Part shown: positions 63,611-64,000 of the stretch, in pieces
How the letters are laid out: the number at the start of each line of letters is the position of its first letter
Numbering within the stretch: position 1 is the first letter of the stretch
Assembly (NCBI RefSeq): GCF_030433895.1
Contig: NZ_JARUXE010000003.1
Location: forward strand, 1-64,000
DNA length: 64,000 nucleotides
DNA from: Arthrobacter sp. PsM3
Lineage (GTDB): Bacteria; Actinomycetota; Actinomycetes; Actinomycetales; Micrococcaceae
Direction of reading: 5' to 3'
Program-made: the position numbers and the translations under genes
The notes under the pieces: model-generated
The model's database searches: none
What the model was told of the DNA's origin: nothing
What the model saw: only the letters and a program-made list of their open reading frames with translations

Positions 63611-64000
63611 TTAGGAGAGCACGTCCTTGGTGATGAACCTGCCGTAGGCGAGGGCACCGAAGACTGCGACGTAGCCGCCCTGCAGCAGCAGGTTCGTGAG
63701 GAAGGAATCCCACGCGATGGGCTGGCGGAGCAGGTCCGCGAAGTCCAGCCAGTAGTGGCTGAAAAGCCACGGATGCAGCCAGTCCAGCTGGGGCAGCGCG
63801 TCGAGGACCTGCGAGACCACCGAGAGCACCACCGTGGACGCCATCGCACCCACTGGCACGTCCGTGAGGGTGGACATAAAGAGCCCGATCGCCGACAGGC
63901 CCATCAGTGAGACGGCGAGGTAGGCCGCTATCAGCAGCAGCCGCAACAATGCCTCGGCCGCGCCGATCGAGTCGCCGGAGAGCAGGGTGACCGGGCCAAC
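63611..64000 (-). CDS. ABC-2 permease-like membrane protein, C-terminal part
   Basis: 130 codons, continuing past the window edge upstream. Hydrophobic helices LLLIAAYLAVSLMGLSAIGL, the ASTVVLSVVSQVLD stretch and a final LLLQGGYVAVFGALAYGRF helix resemble the last part of ABC-2/gliding-type permeases. Convergent with the NlpC/P60 gene. N-terminal part and partner ATPase are outside. Confidence 0.7.
   Translation of the reverse strand, partial: VGPVTLLSGDSIGAAEALLRLLLIAAYLAVSLMGLSAIGLFMSTLTDVPVGAMASTVVLSVVSQVLDALPQLDWLHPWLFSHYWLDFADLLRQPIAWDSFLTNLLLQGGYVAVFGALAYGRFITKDVLS

Overview
The window is a 64 kb chromosomal segment of a high-GC Gram-positive bacterium. Protein flavour (AmaP/Asp23/DUF6286 block, LysE-LysG pair, KdpDE, NAD synthase, GAF-ANTAR, many GTG starts) and gene style point to the Micrococcaceae, most likely Arthrobacter or Pseudarthrobacter; this is inference from recognisable families, not a database match. 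There is no prophage, CRISPR array, rRNA operon or intact insertion sequence. Nearly all of it is ordinary, tightly packed chromosomal DNA.

Layout. 0-5.2 kb: start of fructose-bisphosphate aldolase, an RNA methyltransferase, a HAD phosphatase, a Tat-exported hydrolase, STAS and GAF-ANTAR signalling proteins, and pyrE. 5.3-10.9 kb: a translationally coupled operon of acetyl-CoA synthetase, E1alpha, E1beta and E2 of a 2-oxoacid dehydrogenase, and an acyl carrier protein. 11-13.4 kb: an FAD monooxygenase and nadE. 13.5-18.4 kb: an IclR regulator divergent from a 3-oxoacid CoA-transferase/thiolase operon, faced by a frameshifted 3-hydroxyacyl-CoA dehydrogenase and a transporter remnant. 18.4-26 kb: alcohol dehydrogenase, a rifampicin-phosphotransferase-like protein, two alpha/beta hydrolases, a glycosyltransferase, a cold-shock protein. 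26-31.6 kb: a KimA-like potassium permease divergent from kdpDE. 31.6-36.2 kb: acyl-CoA dehydrogenase, AMP-ligase, MarR and a GAF-LuxR regulator. 36.3-39.5 kb: MHS-family symporter and ammonium transporter with GlnR-like boxes. 39.9-44.3 kb: valine catabolism operon mmsA-hibch-mmsB-echA. 44.4-47.3 kb: xthA, an unknown protein, a LacI regulator. 47.4-50.9 kb: sugar ABC importer without its ATPase. 51.1-53.5 kb: five-gene Asp23/Gls24 envelope-stress operon. 53.8-57 kb: ABC exporter and a tRNA-Glu-Asp-Phe cluster. 57.2-64 kb: PaiB-like protein, LysE/LysG, EamA exporter, zincin, CDF metal exporter, NlpC/P60 hydrolase and the end of an ABC-2 permease.

Regulation visible in the sequence: thirteen genes have a TANNNT box ending 6-7 bases before the start codon (leaderless transcripts), three IclR-type palindromes sit between iclR and the CoA-transferase, a cre-like LacI operator lies before the sugar importer, and two arrays of GlnR half-sites lie before amt. 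The most interesting items are the acs-E1-E2-ACP operon (tandem E3-binding domains, no E3), the pairing of KdpDE with a KimA-like permease, the decaying dehydrogenase locus, and a two-copy REP-like palindrome.
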